From Adineta vaga (Eukaryota; Rotifera), in assembly GCA_021613535.1 (NCBI GenBank), contig CP075494.1:6262001-6326000 (forward strand): 64,000 nt of DNA, given 5' to 3'. Below the pieces are notes generated by a model that was not told the origin of the DNA, did no database searches, and worked only from the letters and a program-made list of their open reading frames with translations. Positions within the stretch are counted from its first letter, which is position 1. Each line of letters begins with the position of its first letter. Of this stretch, positions 63,004 through 64,000 are shown piece by piece. The position numbers and the translations under genes are program-made.

Positions 63004-63560
63004 TTACTGAGAATGAAGACTCTGTTGATCACCATCGTTTTGTCCATTATTACGATTATCTAATAGTTCTGTAACTGTTAGTTCACTGATTTTGAATCTA
63101 TGAGACGAAAAATGGAATATAAGATTAACGAATATTTATTTCGAATTAGCACATCCACGTTTTTTATTATCTCTAGTAACTTTATCTGCACTAGCCCAGA
63201 ACCTTTTGATTTTATGTTGATCATCATCCCTCGGCAAACGCATACAATGCTCTATTTGTATTCTTTCTAAAGTTAAAAAGGAAACGAACCCATTTCCGAC
63301 TGAAATTGGGAGTCTAAAGCATACGTTCTACTAAAAAAGATAAACAGTCAAACAAAAGCTATCGATATAAGATATATTAAGTTAATCTCACATTTATTTC
63401 ACTAAGTCGTCTTATTACATCAAATACGTCTTTAGACCTGTTTGTGAAGAATACATGAGTTAGACGGCGCTTATTTTTAACATACGATTGATTCACAGAT
63501 AAAATCTTCGAAATAGAAATTATTCGATACTTGATTGAAATTATGAAAAAAACGTTTGTA
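63004..63560 (-). pseudogene. possible relic or unresolved small gene
   Basis: Minus-strand segments look like coding exons, but I could not join them in one frame. Segment 63004-63097 (after an acceptor CTCATAG) reads FKISELTVTELLDNRNN... to a TAA. Segment near 63155-63275 (after CTTTAG) reads RIQIEHCMRLPRDDDQ and KRFWASADKVTRDNKKRG, then TAA. Further upstream near 63440-63540 a frame reads YVKNKRRLTHVFFTNR. Stops between segments and an implausibly short (about 25 nt) intron argue for decay or for misread splice sites. The family is not recognised. Confidence 0.3.
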
Positions 63561-63707
63561 TAACTGATAACATATTTACGTGTGTAAATTGATGAAATTT
63601 ATTTTTGCTACATTTGATTTTAGTTTGTAAAAAAAAGAAAGCAAATACATAATCGTATATAGAAACTACATAAAAACAGTTTAAAAAATTGTCTGCTTTT
63701 TTTCTCT

Positions 63708-63995
63708 TTATATATCATCCCAAGTTAATGGAATTTTTTTTTCGGTTGATCGATTCGTATGTGAATTATTCAAATCATCCCATGTTAATGGTATAACACC
63801 TTCAATTATCTTGATTGAATCAGCTGCACTATTTTCTGATATTAATCGACAAAATTGTGATAATTTTACAGGATCAATTGAAATTCCATTGATTTCAATT
63901 GTTAAATCAAAACGTGTTTTATAATGACTTCGAAATAGAAAGGATGATTCATGTTCACAAGATAAATGAGCATAAACATATGCATGAATATTCAT
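63708..63995 (-). CDS. 3' end of a gene truncated by the window edge, with PLTWDD repeat
   Basis: A minus-strand frame of 95 codons reaches almost to the window end; the true start may lie outside. The sequence includes FLFRSHYKTRFDLTIEINGI and DPVKLSQFCRLISENSAAD, and ends with two copies of the motif IPLTWDDL/IPLTWDDI separated by an Asn/Ser/Thr-rich linker. I do not recognise the family. The DNA repeats are similar (ATCATCCCA.GTTAATGG), so this is a recent internal duplication. Confidence 0.5.
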   Translation of the reverse strand: MNIHAYVYAHLSCEHESSFLFRSHYKTRFDLTIEINGISIDPVKLSQFCRLISENSAADSIKIIEGVIPLTWDDLNNSHTNRSTEKKIPLTWDDI

Positions 63996-64000
63996 TTTTA

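Overview
This is an AT-rich (about 70% A+T), gene-dense eukaryotic window. Introns are mostly 45-75 nt, GT-AG, and many exons begin or end inside codons. The gene set is animal: FoxC, POU class 6, ETV6/Yan ETS and ESRP transcription or splicing factors, a neuronal-calcium-sensor protein, and a macroglobulin-complement-related protein. Tiny introns, compactness, many acceptor-like sites just upstream of start codons (as expected for spliced-leader trans-splicing) and fungus- or bacteria-like accessory genes suggest a rotifer, most likely bdelloid. That assignment is an inference; no sequence search was run.

Layout. 1-2865: no convincing gene. 2866-9250 (+): foxC-like, then ESRP/fusilli-like with one outsized 1.2 kb intron. 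9806-10163 (+): an 84-aa two-EF-hand protein. 10720-12010: a head-to-head inverted duplication of a small secreted cysteine-rich peptide gene. 12385-14099 (-): COP9 signalosome subunit 1. 14501-21223 (+): angel2-like nuclease, LRPPRC-like PPR protein and NIF3L1, separated by only 133 and 54 bp (candidate operon). 21931-26267 (-): a double-C2 synaptotagmin-like gene with two alternative first coding exons. 26268-29527: 3.2 kb without a secure gene, followed by POU6F-like (+, 29528-30955). 31458-35016 (-): a tight tandem of ATP synthase subunit g, a KCTD7-type BTB protein and a secreted or anchored protein with an aerolysin/ETX-like pattern. 35511-36755 (+): PhyH-family dioxygenase.

36990-53770 (all -): an unknown single-pass membrane protein, a 594-aa protein with two alpha-crystallin domains, a thioester-less Mcr/CD109-like protein with an LDL-receptor A module, a membrane-anchored U-box protein with an extracellular domain, a LURP-one/tubby-C-like protein, and an ETV6/Yan-like PNT+ETS factor. 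56218-56834 (+): NCS-family calcium sensor. 57222-60897 (-): a long Q/T-rich, probably nuclear protein not recognised. 61578-62509 (-): a mitochondrial, helical LEA-like protein resembling fungal families. 63004-63995 (-): a possible gene relic and a gene cut by the window edge.

For most genes the exon joins were checked by reading frame: the summed exon lengths divide exactly by three. Several genes (EF-hand protein, ATP synthase g, N-terminal exons of POU6F and the crystallin protein) have no long open frame and were found only by reading splice sites. No tRNA, rRNA, CRISPR array or intact transposon was recognised.
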